Shown in pieces: positions 49,268 to 58,265 of a stretch of 63,483 nucleotides of DNA. Each line of letters begins with the position of its first letter. Positions within the stretch are counted from its first letter, which is position 1. A program made the position numbers and the translations under genes. The notes beneath the pieces were generated by a model. It did not search any database, was not told where the DNA came from, and saw only the letters and a list, made by a program, of their open reading frames with translations. The stretch lies in the NCBI GenBank assembly GCA_019311105.1, contig JAFDDA010000008.1, positions 1 through 63,483 of the forward strand, given 5' to 3'. Source of the DNA: Deltaproteobacteria bacterium (lineage in GTDB: Bacteria > Myxococcota_A > UBA9160 > JAFDDA01).

Positions 49268-49915
49268 GTGAAATTGCGAATCGCTGCGTTGGCGTTGTTG
49301 CTCGCCGCGGCCATCGCGCTCGCCGTCTCGGGCGCCTACGAGGCCCTCGCTCCCGAGCGCCTCCGTGCCACGATCGAGGGCCTCGGGCCGCTGGGGCCCG
49401 TGTTGTTCGTCGTTGCCTTTGCGGTGCTCGAGCCGCTCCACTTCCCCGGTCTCATCTTCCTCTTGACCGCCCCGCTCGTCTGGCCCCTGCCCCTCGCCTT
49501 CGCCCTGAGCCTGGCCGGCTCGGTGGGCGCAGGCGTAGTGGCCCTCGTCGTCGCACGCTGGCTCGCGCGGGATTGGGTGCAGGCTCGGATGCCCGACAGC
49601 TTTCGCGCCTGGGACCAACGCCTCGCCGAGCACGGCTTCCGCACCGTCGTGCTGATCCGGCTCGTGACCTTCCTGTGGCCCGAGGCGCATTGGGGGATCG
49701 GCCTCTCCAGCGTGCGGGTCACGCCCGCGGTGGTCGGCTCGTTGGTCGGGTTCGCGCCCGGGATCGCCCTGTTCACCTGGTTCGGCGCGCGGATGACGGC
49801 CTGGTTCGCCCGCCTTCCCAGGGACACGTGGCTGGCCCTCGCCGTCGTCGTCGTGGGTGGGTTCGCCTGGCGGCGAGCGCGCCAAGCCGGCCGCGCCCAG
49901 GCCGCGGAAGGCTAG
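49268..49915 (+). CDS. TVP38/TMEM64 (VTT domain) membrane protein
   Basis: A 215-aa polytopic protein from GTG 49268 (GGAG 8 nt upstream). The VTT/DedA-like core is visible: EPLHFPGLIFLLTAPLVWPL, SLAGSVGAGVVALVVARWLARDWVQ, and the re-entrant Arg/Pro motif in LIRLVTFLWPEAHWGIGLSSVRV, then FAPGIALFTWFGARM. DedA relatives move phospholipids or polyprenyl phosphates across membranes; TVP38 members are less well characterised. It follows DUF502 by 19 nt and overlaps the convergent ChaC gene by 4 nt. Confidence 0.85.
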   Translation: MKLRIAALALLLAAAIALAVSGAYEALAPERLRATIEGLGPLGPVLFVVAFAVLEPLHFPGLIFLLTAPLVWPLPLAFALSLAGSVGAGVVALVVARWLARDWVQARMPDSFRAWDQRLAEHGFRTVVLIRLVTFLWPEAHWGIGLSSVRVTPAVVGSLVGFAPGIALFTWFGARMTAWFARLPRDTWLALAVVVVGGFAWRRARQAGRAQAAEG

Positions 49916-50445
49916 AGGTCGCTGAGGGCGGCTTCGAGTTCGAAGACGTGCTCGTCCTCCGCACCGTGTGCTCGAAGGCTCTCGGCCAGGCGCAGGACGT
50001 ACTCGAGGTTCGCCCCGCTCGGTCCATGGGAGCGCCTCACCTGGGCAGCGATCTCCGCCATGGGCGCATCCCCGAGGTAGTTCGGGTTGGCCGCCGTGGC
50101 GAAGTAGACGTAGCCCTCGGCCAGCGGCTCGCCCGCGTCCGCGGCATGGAGCACGACCTGGCGTCGCTCGTAGCCTCCGGATTCGCGGTGATCGAGGCCC
50201 CCCATCACCGCCTCCGCATCCTCATCGGCCACGCGATAGGCCATGCCCCAGCAGCGCTCTCCGGCCTCGGCCGCGAGGGTCACGACCCGGCCGGGCGCCT
50301 CGGGGACGCCGCGGTGGTCGGTGGAGCCTTGCCAGAATCGGCGCACGAAGCCATGGAGGTAGGCGGGGCGCCGCTCGGCGTAGACGAAGGCGGGCCGCCA
50401 GACGAGCGAGCCATAGCCAAAGATCCAGAGTGCTTCCTCGGACAT
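49912..50445 (-). CDS. ChaC-like gamma-glutamylcyclotransferase
   Basis: Proteins of this family cleave glutathione to 5-oxoproline and Cys-Gly. The 177 aa from ATG 50445 start EEALWIFGYGSLVWRPAFVY, the family's GYGSL substrate loop, and the catalytic Glu is in GGLDHRESGGYERR. GYVYFATAANPNYLGDA and the C-terminal GANLEYVLRLAESL are ChaC-typical. No signal peptide. It converges on the VTT gene (4-nt overlap). Confidence 0.92.
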   Translation of the reverse strand: MSEEALWIFGYGSLVWRPAFVYAERRPAYLHGFVRRFWQGSTDHRGVPEAPGRVVTLAAEAGERCWGMAYRVADEDAEAVMGGLDHRESGGYERRQVVLHAADAGEPLAEGYVYFATAANPNYLGDAPMAEIAAQVRRSHGPSGANLEYVLRLAESLRAHGAEDEHVFELEAALSDL

Positions 50446-50592
50446 CCCGCGCGAAACTAGCGGGCGCGCCGACCGGCGTAACCCTGCGGGCCTCGCCGTC
50501 GTATGTTTGAAGCGCCTTGGGGCGCGGGTGCGTCGTATCTTCCACACGCCCATACGCCCTCGGCGGCGCTAGCCCCGAACGTTGGAGCCCCC

Positions 50593-51528
50593 TTGCGACT
50601 CAGCCGATTTGCCCTCGCACTCGCAGCGACCGTCCTCTTGGGGCCCGGCCCCGCCGCGGCACGCTCGCTCAATGGCTTCGACCTCGAACCGAGCGGCGTG
50701 GACGTGGAGGAGATCCGCCACGGCGGGCCTCCGCGGGATGGCATCCCCGCCCTCGATGCACCGGTCCACCGCCCGATCGTCGGCGCCCCGTGGCCCGAGG
50801 ATGAGATCGTGCTCGGCATCGCACTCGACGGCGAAGCCCGCGCCTACCCCGTCTCGATCCTCGAGTGGCACGAACTGGTGAACGACGAGCTCGCCGGCCG
50901 CCCGATCCTGGTGAGCTTCTGCCCGCTGTGCGGCACGGGTATCGCATTCGATCGCAAGGTCGGCGGCAAGACGCGACGCTTCGGGGTGTCGGGCCTTCTC
51001 TACCGCTCGGACCTGCTGATGTTCGATCGCGAGACTTCGAGTCTTTGGTCCCAGATCTCGGCGAAGGCCGTGACCGGTCCGAGCCAGGGCCAGCGGCTGG
51101 CCATCCTGCGTGCGGGGATGCACCGGCTTGCCGACTGGCGGGCGAAGCACCCCGAGAGCACGGTCCTCGACCGCGTGACCGGCCACTCGCGACGCTACGG
51201 CGAGACACCCTACGAGGGCTACGCGACGTCCGAGGAGCTCTACTTCCCCGTCCCGCTCGATCGCCGATTCCACCCAAAGATGCCGACGGTGGGCCTGCGC
51301 CTGGCATCCGGCGCCGCGCGGGCTTTCCCGGCCGCGGAGGTCGTCGCGGGCGGCGGCCGCGTGCGAGAGCGCTTCGCCGGCCGGGACATCCAGGTCGAGT
51401 ACGACCCCGAGAACCAGGTGTTCCGGGTCGAAGCTCCCGACGAGATCGAAGTGATCGAAGGCTTCTGGTTCGCGTGGATGGCCTTCCACCCGGACAGCTC
51501 GGTCTACATCGCACCCGCGAACCCCTAG
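50593..51528 (+). CDS. Exported DUF3179 domain protein
   Basis: A 311-aa protein. TTG 50593 with GGAG 5 nt upstream starts a clean signal peptide (LRLSRFALALAATVLLGPGP, cleavage near residue 24). The DUF3179 domain is clear: DEIVLGIALDGEARAYPVSILEWHELVND in parts, SFCPLCGTGIAFDR (a Cys-x2-Cys pair), GVSGLLYRSDLLMFDRETSSLWSQ and WAFHP-like WMAFHPDSSVY. The function of DUF3179 is unknown; a metal or redox role is suggested by the two Cys. It converges on the 780-aa phosphatase-like gene with a 16-bp palindrome at the stop. Confidence 0.88.
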   Translation: MRLSRFALALAATVLLGPGPAAARSLNGFDLEPSGVDVEEIRHGGPPRDGIPALDAPVHRPIVGAPWPEDEIVLGIALDGEARAYPVSILEWHELVNDELAGRPILVSFCPLCGTGIAFDRKVGGKTRRFGVSGLLYRSDLLMFDRETSSLWSQISAKAVTGPSQGQRLAILRAGMHRLADWRAKHPESTVLDRVTGHSRRYGETPYEGYATSEELYFPVPLDRRFHPKMPTVGLRLASGAARAFPAAEVVAGGGRVRERFAGRDIQVEYDPENQVFRVEAPDEIEVIEGFWFAWMAFHPDSSVYIAPANP

Positions 51529-51542
51529 GCCGGATCCGGCCT
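51527..51542. terminator. 16-bp perfect palindrome at the DUF3179 stop (possible bidirectional terminator)
   Basis: AGGCCGGATCCGGCCT is its own reverse complement and overlaps the TAG stop. As RNA it could form a 6-bp GC stem with a GATC loop in either direction between two convergent genes. There is no T-run, so it may equally be a protein-binding site. Confidence 0.35.
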
Positions 51543-51595
51543 CTCGGGTTCAGCCCGCTTCCCGGCCTCGCTTGCGCGCCGCCGCGACCGCGGGG

Positions 51596-53938
51596 CTAGT
51601 GGCCTTCCGGACGCGCCGCAGCCGTCTCCGCGGAGCGGCTCGGCTCGCGCGAAACCACGGTCTTCATCGCGGCCCTCTCCCAGGAGGCGGCCACGCCCGT
51701 TTCGGGCCACTGTGTCTCGAGGTCGAACAGCGCGGCCAGCGCGCGCGGCACGCCCGCAATATCCGGTCGTCCCGCGGCACGGCCTGGCGTGATACCCGCC
51801 CCCACGGCGACGAAGAGCGCATCGTTCGAATGCTCCATGGCCGTGCGCGCACCATGGTCCGACAGCACGACGAGAACGTCGTCCCCATCGAGCGCGTTCC
51901 AGAGCTCGCCGATGCGGCGATCCAGGTAGCGATAGGCGTCGAGCAGGCCCGAGCGGCCGTCGTCCTGGAGTGTGCGCGTGAGCCCACCGAACAGTTCGTG
52001 GCTGAGCAGGTCGAGGGGTTCGACGCGCAGCATCAGCAGGTCGACCTCGCCCGCGCGAGCCATCTCGAGGGCTGCGTCCATCTCGGCGGCGATCGTGCGG
52101 GCGTGTTCGCGTGCGCGGTCGCTGCTTGCACCGGTCCATTCAGCAGCCTCGCTGGGCGAAAGCTCGCGCCATGCTTCGAGGGGGCGTGCCTCGCGCTCGG
52201 CACCACCCGGGCCGTGAAGCCGGGCATTTCGGCCCGCGTCGATCCCTCCGTGAGAGAAGAGCAGGTTCGCGGCTACGCGCGGGCCCTCGCCGATCGTCTC
52301 GAACACGCTCTGGCCTTCCGGCAGGACCGCCGCGAGGAACCCCAACGGGTTGCGCCCGACCGAGGCCAGGCCGGCGAGTTCGAGGCCGAGGCGATTGAGT
52401 TCGCCGAGGAAGCTGACATCGCGGCCTCGCTCGGGCCAGACGAGTTTCTCCATGGCGGCCGCCGTCAGCGGTGGGTCGCTCGCGAGCACGGCGCGATGCC
52501 CCCTGGCGAGCAGCGCATCCATCACGGGCAGCTCGCCGCGTGTGCGCAAGTACTGCACGAGGCGCCAGTCCCCGCAATCGGGCACGACGACGAACACGCG
52601 GCGGCGGCCATCCGCCGCGCGCGAGTCTTGCACGAAGTCGAGGCGCTCCACGCCCGGGCTCGCCTCGATCCGGATGGCGGACTCGCCCGCGGCGACGGGC
52701 CAGACACCGCCCGAAGCCGCCGTCCGGCCGAGCGAATCCCGGAAGACCCACCGCTGCGGCGTGGCGCCCATGCCGCGCACGGCACGCACCTCTGCACCGG
52801 CAGCCAGGGGGTACGCCGCATAGTCCGCGTCGGGCTCGGCACCGACGTCCGGCGAGAGCCACAGCACGCCGGACGGCGCACCCTCGGCCAGCCGGAAGAC
52901 GAGTTCACCGACGGCTGCGGCGGCCGCCTCCGCCCCCAGGTCGGCCACGGTTAGCCCCTGGACGATCTGCTCCCGAGTGATGCCGACCAGCGTGTAGCGG
53001 GCAGCGGCGCGGTCATGAAGTCGGAGTGCTTCGTCGAACTCCTCCTCCACGAGCAGGTGCCCGATCCAGCGCACATAGAGTGCCGCCGGCACCTTCGGGT
53101 CGCGCAATTCGGATTCGTGTTCGAGGGCGCCAGCGATCAGTTCGATCCAGGAGCGTTCCGGGTCGCGCAGCTGCGCGACGGAAAGCTGAAGCGCGTAGTC
53201 GGCCTCGATGGCGTAGGGGTCACCGCCCGCACCCTTCCAGGCGTCGTAGGTGTCGCGCAGCCGCGCGAGATCGCCGAGCTGTGCGATCGCCCAGCAACGC
53301 GCTTGAAACCAGAAGGTCGTGAAGGGGTGCCCCTGCGGCGGCGGCTCCTCGCCGAGGGCCGCGACCACGCGACCCGGATCGTTTCGCCGGGAATAGGAGA
53401 CCGCCAACGCCAGACGCAGGCCCAGCGCCGGCGCAGCACTCGCGGCAAGACGTCGCTCGAGATCCTCGAGCACCACGGTCTCGCCTTCCAGCGCACCGCG
53501 GGTCACGACCTCGAGCTGGTGGATCGCCGCGTCGGCAGGGCTCACCGCGGCCGAACGGCGCGCCAGGTCGGCCGCGGAATCCAGGTCACCCGCCTCCAGA
53601 CGCGCCCGCACGACCCGTGCCGCCAGATCGCTCGGTGGAAGCCAGCTCGCGGCGCCCGGCTCCTCGAGGAGGGCCTCCAACAGCGCGACGCACTCGCCAC
53701 GCCGCCCGCTCGCCTCCAGCGCACGGCAGCGACACTCGGCGGCGACACGACCCTCGTCATCCGCACCGGTGAGCCCCGCCGACTCCGCCAGCGCGGCGTC
53801 GTAGCGACCCTCGGCCACCGCGCTGCAGGCTCGGCCGACCGCCAACTGCCGCCCCACCCGTCGCGCGCTCACGACGCCGGTGAAGGCCAACACGGCGCCC
53901 AACAACACCGCCAGGACGACGAGCGTTCGACGCTTCAT
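51596..53938 (-). CDS. TPR-containing, membrane-anchored alkaline-phosphatase-superfamily protein
   Basis: A 780-aa protein: signal-anchor helix (about 4-25), a long helical TPR-like half (about 30-300, for example AVAEGRYDAALAESAGLTGA and ALYVRWIGHLLVEEEFDEAL), a beta-rich segment, and a C-terminal alkaline-phosphatase/phosphodiesterase-like domain. The latter shows RVFVVVPDCGDWRLVQYL (first metal Asp), LASDPPLTAAAMEKLV (Thr at the nucleophile position), LLMLRVEPLDLLSHELFG and VVLSDHGARTAMEHSNDALF (Asp-His metal site). It is probably a periplasmic phospho- or nucleotide-diester hydrolase; the substrate is unknown. The coupled lipoprotein upstream overlaps it by 4 nt. Confidence 0.78.
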   Translation of the reverse strand: MKRRTLVVLAVLLGAVLAFTGVVSARRVGRQLAVGRACSAVAEGRYDAALAESAGLTGADDEGRVAAECRCRALEASGRRGECVALLEALLEEPGAASWLPPSDLAARVVRARLEAGDLDSAADLARRSAAVSPADAAIHQLEVVTRGALEGETVVLEDLERRLAASAAPALGLRLALAVSYSRRNDPGRVVAALGEEPPPQGHPFTTFWFQARCWAIAQLGDLARLRDTYDAWKGAGGDPYAIEADYALQLSVAQLRDPERSWIELIAGALEHESELRDPKVPAALYVRWIGHLLVEEEFDEALRLHDRAAARYTLVGITREQIVQGLTVADLGAEAAAAAVGELVFRLAEGAPSGVLWLSPDVGAEPDADYAAYPLAAGAEVRAVRGMGATPQRWVFRDSLGRTAASGGVWPVAAGESAIRIEASPGVERLDFVQDSRAADGRRRVFVVVPDCGDWRLVQYLRTRGELPVMDALLARGHRAVLASDPPLTAAAMEKLVWPERGRDVSFLGELNRLGLELAGLASVGRNPLGFLAAVLPEGQSVFETIGEGPRVAANLLFSHGGIDAGRNARLHGPGGAEREARPLEAWRELSPSEAAEWTGASSDRAREHARTIAAEMDAALEMARAGEVDLLMLRVEPLDLLSHELFGGLTRTLQDDGRSGLLDAYRYLDRRIGELWNALDGDDVLVVLSDHGARTAMEHSNDALFVAVGAGITPGRAAGRPDIAGVPRALAALFDLETQWPETGVAASWERAAMKTVVSREPSRSAETAAARPEGH

Positions 53939-55185
53939 TGCGTGGGCTCCGCGGCCACGCGCGTCGACTCCATGACCACATGGGTCGACTCCGCGGCCAC
54001 ATCGGTCGGCTCCGCATCGACGAGCTGGATCCGCCAGGCATTCCCCTCGTCGGTCGGCCCGATCTCGAGTCGTTGCCAGCCCCAAGCGCGCGAGGTCGCT
54101 GCGGCCGCGACGCCTCGCGTTGCGCGAAGGCGGCGGTCGGCCTCACCCAGGCGGTCGAAGCGCAGGCCGAGGCGGCTTGGCCCCTCGGTTCTCGCCTCGG
54201 AGCCGGCGAGGGCGCGCTCGAGACTCGCCGGGTTCCAGCCTACGATCAGGGCCCGCTCGGTCGCGACGTAACAGGGCGCGAAGCCCGGCAGGATGCGCAG
54301 GTCGAACAGGCACTCGCCTTCGCTCGGAACCGGCCCGCCGAAACGTGCCGGCGTCGGATGCACGGGCCACGTGTCCGCGAGATCGTGAACAAAGCCTTCC
54401 ATCGCACGGAGCGCAGCGTCCCGCCGCCGCACGTCCAGCGCCAACGCCATGGGAGGCAAGGGCTCCCCCGGCTCGGGCATATAGACGGCGATCTCCCAGA
54501 CTCCACCGAGGACGGTGCTCCCGAAGAGCGCGCTCTTCATGCGGAACAGGCGGTCGCCCTGGCTGCCCTCGGGCACGAGCTTCGCCAGGTCGAGCCCACC
54601 CACGGGCCGGACGCGCGCGTGGATGAGCGCTTCGCCGGAGGCGAGTACCGGAGGCCCGGCGTCCTCGGCCGAGGGTGCGAGCAGTGCTCTCCCTTCGGAG
54701 AGTCCGGGCGGGTCGAGGCGTGCTTCGAGCACGAGGCCGTTTGCGGCGCGGCTCCCGGTCACGAACCAGCGTTGGCGTTCGTCGAGCGGTGCGACCCAGA
54801 GCAGCTCGGAGTCGCCACGAGCCTCGGCCAGCGCTGCGGACGGGGCGCCGCAGGCGAGCGAGTCGAAGAGTGCTTGAAGGTCGCCGTCGGCAGCGTGGCC
54901 CACGATCGAGTCGCACCCTGCCAGACGTTCGGCGGACTCGGCCGCACGGCGACCCAGCGGCGTCCCGTCGAGACCCGAGAGTCCGGCGGTCAGCGCCCGG
55001 AAGATCGGCCCCCCGGCCGCGAAGTGCGCTCCGGGCGAGAGTTCGGGCCCCGCGCCGGGCCCGACACACGACAACGCCAGCAGCAGCCCGACGAGACCCG
55101 ACCCGCGAGCAGACGTGCGAAGCGCGCGCGCTCCGCGCACGACGGCAGCGAACCGGTGCATTCTGTGCCGCCCGATCCCGGGCAT
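53935..55185 (-). CDS. Lipoprotein of unknown function with C-terminal heptad repeats
   Basis: A 416-aa protein, not recognised. ATG 55185 has AAGGAG 6 nt upstream and gives a signal peptide ending LLLALSC (Cys40), so a lipoprotein. The domain shows an outer-membrane or periplasmic pattern of alternating strands (RWFVTGSRAANGLVLEARLD, IAVYMPEPGEPLPPMALALD), resembling the DUF3352-type lipoproteins only loosely. The C-terminus is four near repeats of 7 residues (EPTDVAA, ESTHVVM, ESTRVAA, EPTQ). Its stop overlaps the phosphatase-like gene start, so the two are probably made together and may form a complex. Confidence 0.72.
   Translation of the reverse strand: MPGIGRHRMHRFAAVVRGARALRTSARGSGLVGLLLALSCVGPGAGPELSPGAHFAAGGPIFRALTAGLSGLDGTPLGRRAAESAERLAGCDSIVGHAADGDLQALFDSLACGAPSAALAEARGDSELLWVAPLDERQRWFVTGSRAANGLVLEARLDPPGLSEGRALLAPSAEDAGPPVLASGEALIHARVRPVGGLDLAKLVPEGSQGDRLFRMKSALFGSTVLGGVWEIAVYMPEPGEPLPPMALALDVRRRDAALRAMEGFVHDLADTWPVHPTPARFGGPVPSEGECLFDLRILPGFAPCYVATERALIVGWNPASLERALAGSEARTEGPSRLGLRFDRLGEADRRLRATRGVAAAATSRAWGWQRLEIGPTDEGNAWRIQLVDAEPTDVAAESTHVVMESTRVAAEPTQ
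53938..54012. repeat. 21-bp coding tandem repeat, 3.6 units
   Basis: The last 25 codons of the lipoprotein gene are a 21-bp repeat with few changes, coding the EPTDVAA/ESTHVVM/ESTRVAA/EPTQ heptads. It ends at the 4-nt overlap with the next gene, so changes in repeat number would not shift that gene's frame. Confidence 0.85.
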
Positions 55186-55352
55186 GCAGATCTCCTTCGC
55201 GGGGCGGCAGACCCCACGCCCAGACCATCGGAACTCTGGGGGTTTCCCTTGAGTGCAGAACGAACGCGGCGCGCCATCGAGCGAGCGCACAAGCTCGGGC
55301 CCACAAGCGCCGATGGCAGAGGAGCGGGCCCCACGGCTGCGCGGAGGGCCTC

Positions 55353-56792
55353 GTGCGCCAAGCCCTGCGAATCGTCTTCTTCCCCTGGCTGATCTGGGAC
55401 CTGGTGGCCGCCGGGCCCGGCTGGCTGCGCGCACGCCTCGGCGCCGAGCGCGGCGCGAAACGCCACCTCGTGCTGGCGCTCCACACGCTTCTCTATGCCT
55501 GCATCGGCTTCCCGGCCACGGTGCTGCTGACGGGCGAGATCCTCATCAGCGCCAACGAACAGTTGATCGGAGAGCAGGCCGACTATCGGCTGCAATCCGA
55601 CCTCACCTCGGGCGAGGCGCAACGCGCCCCGGCCCTGCCCGGCCCGACCACGCCCGAGCCGGCGCAGCCCGCACGCGAAGACAGCGAGGCCTGGCGACGC
55701 CACCTCGTGGAGCGCTTCGCACCCGTCCTCGTCCAGAAGCTCGCGCACCACCCCGAGTGGGACATCCCGATCCGTCTCGACTTCGACGGCAACCTCGACC
55801 CGCGCGACAACGTCGAACGGGAGCCTGCGCATCGCCCCCACCGGGCCGCGCTTCACGGCGAACTCACGGCCGAGACGGCCGACTCCTACTACCTGACCTA
55901 CTCGCTCTACCACGCCAAGGACTACGACCACCCCCTGCGCGAGTGGTTCACGGATTGGACGTACCACGACAGCGACAACGAGGGCCTGATGCTGCGCGTC
56001 GATCGCGAGCGGCTCGAGGTCGTGCAGGTGGAGACGTGGTTCCACAATCGCTTCCTGCTCTACGACGTGGCCGGCACGAGCCAGGGCACCGAGCCCATCC
56101 ACGGCCGCATCCACCTCGAGAACGGCACCCGCCCGATCGTCTACAGCCAGCCCCAGGGCCACGGCGTGCGGCTCTTCCAGACGTTGGACGAAGATGCGCT
56201 CACCCGAGACGTGAAGATCCTGCGTTGGCAGGGCGATGGGCCGCGCGTCGCGGTGCGGGCGGACCGGTCCGTCCAGGTCGACGCGACCTATGAGCTCGTG
56301 AGCTTCGATGCGTGGTACGCCCAGGCCCGCGGGCCCCTCGGCAGCGAGGGCCGCGGGGTGGGGATCTTCGAAGACGCGATTCTGCTCGGCACGGCGCCCG
56401 ACGGACAGCCCTTGGAGATCGGCCGCTTCATCGCGGGCCGGGACTACTCGAAGATGGGTTGGTCGCGTCCGAAGCCGCCCTGGGCCTGGGATGACGGCTG
56501 GGACCAGATCCCGGTCTTCGTCTGGCACTTCTTCCCGAGCTACGCCTTCGCCTCGCACTCCGGGCGCGCGCTCTCCCACGAATATCGCCACTCGCGCCCC
56601 GTGGAGAAGACCTTCGGCATCGCGCCGGCGGCCCTCCTCCAGCAGCTCCGCCTGGAGGTCACGCACCGCGACGGGGACAAGTGGGAGAGCCTGGCCGACC
56701 GCGGCGACACGATCACGCGTCAGACCTACTGGCAGGCCTTCGAGCTGCAGTTCAAGGTTTACTTGAACTATCTCTGGCATGCCCTGGGCTAG
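55353..56792 (+). CDS. Membrane-anchored protein of unknown function
   Basis: A 479-aa protein from GTG 55353 (GGAGG 6 nt upstream). Membrane helices are predicted near residues 6-22 and 38-62. A Pro/Ala linker (about 88-105) precedes a soluble domain rich in aromatic, His and Asp residues: WDIPIRLDFDGNLDPRDNV, DSYYLTYSLYHAKDYDHPLREWF, DWTYHDSDNEGLMLRVDRERL, VETWFHNRFLLYD. The His/Asp/Trp pattern and the YHDSDNEG segment faintly recall Vps62-like proteins, but this is not a confident match. It is divergent from the lipoprotein-phosphatase pair and convergent with a sulfatase-like gene, so it probably belongs to the same envelope cluster. Confidence 0.7.
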   Translation: MRQALRIVFFPWLIWDLVAAGPGWLRARLGAERGAKRHLVLALHTLLYACIGFPATVLLTGEILISANEQLIGEQADYRLQSDLTSGEAQRAPALPGPTTPEPAQPAREDSEAWRRHLVERFAPVLVQKLAHHPEWDIPIRLDFDGNLDPRDNVEREPAHRPHRAALHGELTAETADSYYLTYSLYHAKDYDHPLREWFTDWTYHDSDNEGLMLRVDRERLEVVQVETWFHNRFLLYDVAGTSQGTEPIHGRIHLENGTRPIVYSQPQGHGVRLFQTLDEDALTRDVKILRWQGDGPRVAVRADRSVQVDATYELVSFDAWYAQARGPLGSEGRGVGIFEDAILLGTAPDGQPLEIGRFIAGRDYSKMGWSRPKPPWAWDDGWDQIPVFVWHFFPSYAFASHSGRALSHEYRHSRPVEKTFGIAPAALLQQLRLEVTHRDGDKWESLADRGDTITRQTYWQAFELQFKVYLNYLWHALG

Positions 56793-56810
56793 CCCGGGAA
56801 GGGCTCGGGG

Positions 56811-58265
56811 CTACTGGCCGTAGCCCAGGGCTTCGAGGTGCCGCCGCGTCTCGGCGTCGAGTTCGATGCTCGATCGGGCGCCATTCGCGCCCGTCTCCAT
56901 CCAGGCCCGGAGTTGTGCGAGCAGCGCGCCCGATTGCGCGTCGCTTCCCGCCGGAAGCGGGTGCTGTTCCGCCGGGTCGGCAGCGAGGTCGAACCACTCA
57001 CTGCGAAACGGGGCTCCGCGACCGAGTCGATGGTGGATGAGGCTCCGCGTGCCCTCGCGCACGCCGTAGGCCTCGTAGTAGCCATCCGGCCAGCTGCGGT
57101 AGTACGTGAAGAGGGGCTCGGCCTCGGAGGGCGCGCGGTCGGCCTCGGGAAGCACCCGGCCCGAAACCTCAGGCGGGATCGGCGCGTCGACCGCGCGGAG
57201 GATCGTCGGCGCGACGTCCATCAGGGTCACACGGGAACGAACGTCCCGCCCCTCCGCCTCCCACGGCATATACACGAGCAACGGAACCCGCAGGACGTCG
57301 CGATAGAGCTCCTTGTGAAGCAGCAGGTCGTGCTCGACGAAGGCTTCGCCGTGGTCGGCGGTCACGACGATGATCGTGTCGTCGGCGAAACCGTGGCTCT
57401 CGAGCGAGTCGAGGAGCCGGGCGATCTGGTGATCGACGTAGCGGATGCCGGCGTCGTAAAGGGCCTCGAGGGCCTTGCGGCGCGTGGGCGATAACGCCGT
57501 GGGGTCTTGCTCGCCGGCGGCCACCGCCTCGTTCCAACCTCGCAACCAGCCGACACCGCGGCCGAGGGCTGCGTCGTCCCACGAGAGTTCGGCGCCCGCA
57601 GCCGAGAGGTAGCGCGAGCGCCAGGGCTCAGGCTTGTCGTAGGGGAACGCGCGCGGGTCATCGCCGCCCGCCCCGGCCGGCAACGCGTGCACCGACTTCG
57701 TGTGCAGGAAGAGGAAGAAGGGCCGGTCGCGTCGGGTGTGGGCCAGCCACGTGGCCGCCCGCTCGACGGTGATGGCGGCGTCGTAGCGGAAGTCGCTCGC
57801 GCTCTCCGCCGGGAGATGAACATAGGTCTCGAAACCGCGTCCGAAGCCGCGCTCGCCGCCGACGAAACCACGCGGCATGGAATCGACGAAAGCCGCCGTC
57901 CGGTAGCCCGCCCGCCGGAGCGACGACGCGAGCGACGGCGCGTTCTCCGGGAGGGCCGCGTCACGATCCTCGATCCCAAGGGCGCGCGGGTGGCGCCCCG
58001 TCAGCAGGCCGGCGTGGGAGGGCAGCGTCCAAGGCGCTGGCGCCCACGCCTCGCGGTAGCGCCGCGAGCGGGCCGCCAGGCGGTCGAGGTTCGGCGATGT
58101 ATCCCGGGCGTAGCCGTCGTAGCCGAGGTGATCGGCGCGCAGCGTGTCGATGGAGATCAGCAGCACGTTCGGCCGGCGCTCGCTGACCGGCCGCCAATCC
58201 ACGAGGCCTCCGGCCAACGCGATCAGGAGCGCCCCGGCGAGCAGCGGTGCTGCGCGCGAGTTCAT
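56811..58265 (-). CDS. Sulfatase-like hydrolase (alkaline phosphatase superfamily, Thr nucleophile)
   Basis: A 484-aa exported or membrane-anchored (helix 6-22) hydrolase. Metal site: VLLISIDTLRADHLGYDGY (Asp40) and VTADHGEAFVEH. The nucleophile motif reads APWTLPSHAGLLTGRHP: Thr80 takes the place of the formylglycine Cys/Ser, so it cannot be a classical sulfatase and is more likely a phospho-transferase or phosphodiesterase. The C-terminus LEALGYGQ matches the L-x-x-LGY tail of its two neighbours. It overlaps the next gene by 4 nt. Confidence 0.86.
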   Translation of the reverse strand: MNSRAAPLLAGALLIALAGGLVDWRPVSERRPNVLLISIDTLRADHLGYDGYARDTSPNLDRLAARSRRYREAWAPAPWTLPSHAGLLTGRHPRALGIEDRDAALPENAPSLASSLRRAGYRTAAFVDSMPRGFVGGERGFGRGFETYVHLPAESASDFRYDAAITVERAATWLAHTRRDRPFFLFLHTKSVHALPAGAGGDDPRAFPYDKPEPWRSRYLSAAGAELSWDDAALGRGVGWLRGWNEAVAAGEQDPTALSPTRRKALEALYDAGIRYVDHQIARLLDSLESHGFADDTIIVVTADHGEAFVEHDLLLHKELYRDVLRVPLLVYMPWEAEGRDVRSRVTLMDVAPTILRAVDAPIPPEVSGRVLPEADRAPSEAEPLFTYYRSWPDGYYEAYGVREGTRSLIHHRLGRGAPFRSEWFDLAADPAEQHPLPAGSDAQSGALLAQLRAWMETGANGARSSIELDAETRRHLEALGYGQ

